A stretch of 64,000 bases of DNA from assembly GCA_000708835.1 (NCBI GenBank), contig DF237099.1, positions 1-64,000 of the forward strand, written 5' to 3'. Numbering within the stretch: position 1 is the first letter of the stretch; every line of letters starts with the position of its first letter. Positions 63,601-64,000 of this stretch are shown here, piece after piece. The position numbers and the translations under genes were made by a program. Below the pieces are notes generated by a model. It made no database searches and was not told the DNA's origin. It was given only the letters and a program-made list of their open reading frames with translations. This DNA comes from Klebsormidium nitens (lineage: Eukaryota > Streptophyta > Klebsormidiophyceae > Klebsormidiales > Klebsormidiaceae).

Positions 63601-64000
63601 GGGAGGTTTGACGATCCGGGCCGGGGACTGGGTCGGGTTACGGAGTCTCAGTCGGATGAGAGTGTGAATCGGGGGAAGGAGGCGATTGCGAGGGCGGCGG
63701 CGGCACGGGCCGCAGTAGCAGCTCTGAAGAACATGTCGAAAGAAGGGGCAGAATCAGGGGGGGAGTCGATGAGTGACCTGGATAGAAGCGGAGCCACGCC
63801 GGGCGAAAACGGGATCCATACTGAGAGGCCGGAGGGGGGAAGCTTGCAAACGGGTGAGGAAACGGGGGATCGAGAAGCCCTCCGTAATACCCACGAGGCG
63901 ACCGGAGGAGAGGACGGGTTACAGATAGACATGGCCGGTCTGCCGAACGTGCGGGTTCCGTCTTCTCAGCCAGCCCCGTCCCCGAGCAAAAGCGTGGGAG
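60668..64000 (+). CDS. EREX/EREL-like PX-domain Rab5 effector, truncated by the window end
   Basis: Six exons are visible: 60668-60772, 61722-61838, 62121-62219, 62543-62632, 62985-63093, and 63362 running open past 64000. Phases agree. The start shows the plant EREX hallmark [15 protein letters not shown]. The PX domain follows over residues about 45-175: [33 protein letters not shown] (phosphoinositide-contacting Arg), the Pro-rich APPSKK loop and [29 protein letters not shown]. In Arabidopsis, EREX binds PI3P on endosomes and active canonical RAB5, and works in transport to the vacuole. The last visible exon begins an acidic, Ser/Gly-rich linker. The Rab-binding coiled coil expected at the C-terminus would lie beyond the window. 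The gene is divergent from APX. Confidence 0.92.

Overview
The window is nuclear DNA of a green plant-lineage eukaryote. Genes are split by many introns with GT..AG borders, and intron phases agree across every model below. Two genes belong to plant-specific families (an EREX-type PX protein and a plant-type RPAP2/RIMA). There is also a class I ascorbate peroxidase with a C-terminal membrane anchor, and a plant telo-box lies upstream of COQ5. Mixed GC content, mostly single-copy genes and moderate introns suggest a streptophyte alga or bryophyte-grade organism. Klebsormidium-like is my best guess, but it is inference and not shown by the sequence.

Layout. (1) 1.8-3.7 kb, minus: a MYND zinc-finger protein. 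(2) 5.0-10.2 kb, minus: RPAP2/RIMA, the RNA polymerase II CTD phosphatase and import factor. (3) 10.8-19.2 kb, plus: an 11-exon gene joining a long N-terminal region with a membrane segment to a complete aldo-keto reductase domain. (4) 20.7-30.9 kb, minus: a two-repeat MYB protein whose last exon alone encodes 901 residues. (5) 31-37.4 kb: gene-poor DNA with an 837-base assembly gap, a MITE-like element and a large palindrome. (6) 37.4-45.5 kb, minus: a large gene I do not recognise. (7) 46.2-49.4 kb, plus: COQ5, the ubiquinone C-methyltransferase. (8) 50.9-53.5 kb, minus: a small four-exon gene I do not recognise. (9) 55.3-59.6 kb, minus: membrane-anchored ascorbate peroxidase. (10) 60.7 kb to the end, plus: an EREX-like PX-domain protein cut by the window edge.

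The genes do not form a pathway. Three pairs are head to head over about 0.6-1.0 kb (RPAP2/AKR, unknown/COQ5, APX/EREX) and may share promoters. AKR and MYB are convergent.

The most unusual signal is a set of tandem duplications of exon edges together with their splice sites. Two lie in the AKR gene and one in the unknown 37-45 kb gene. In all three at least one extra copy keeps the reading frame, so it could act as an alternative splice site or cassette exon. All exon borders here were read by eye from splice consensus, phase and protein similarity; none is confirmed by transcripts.
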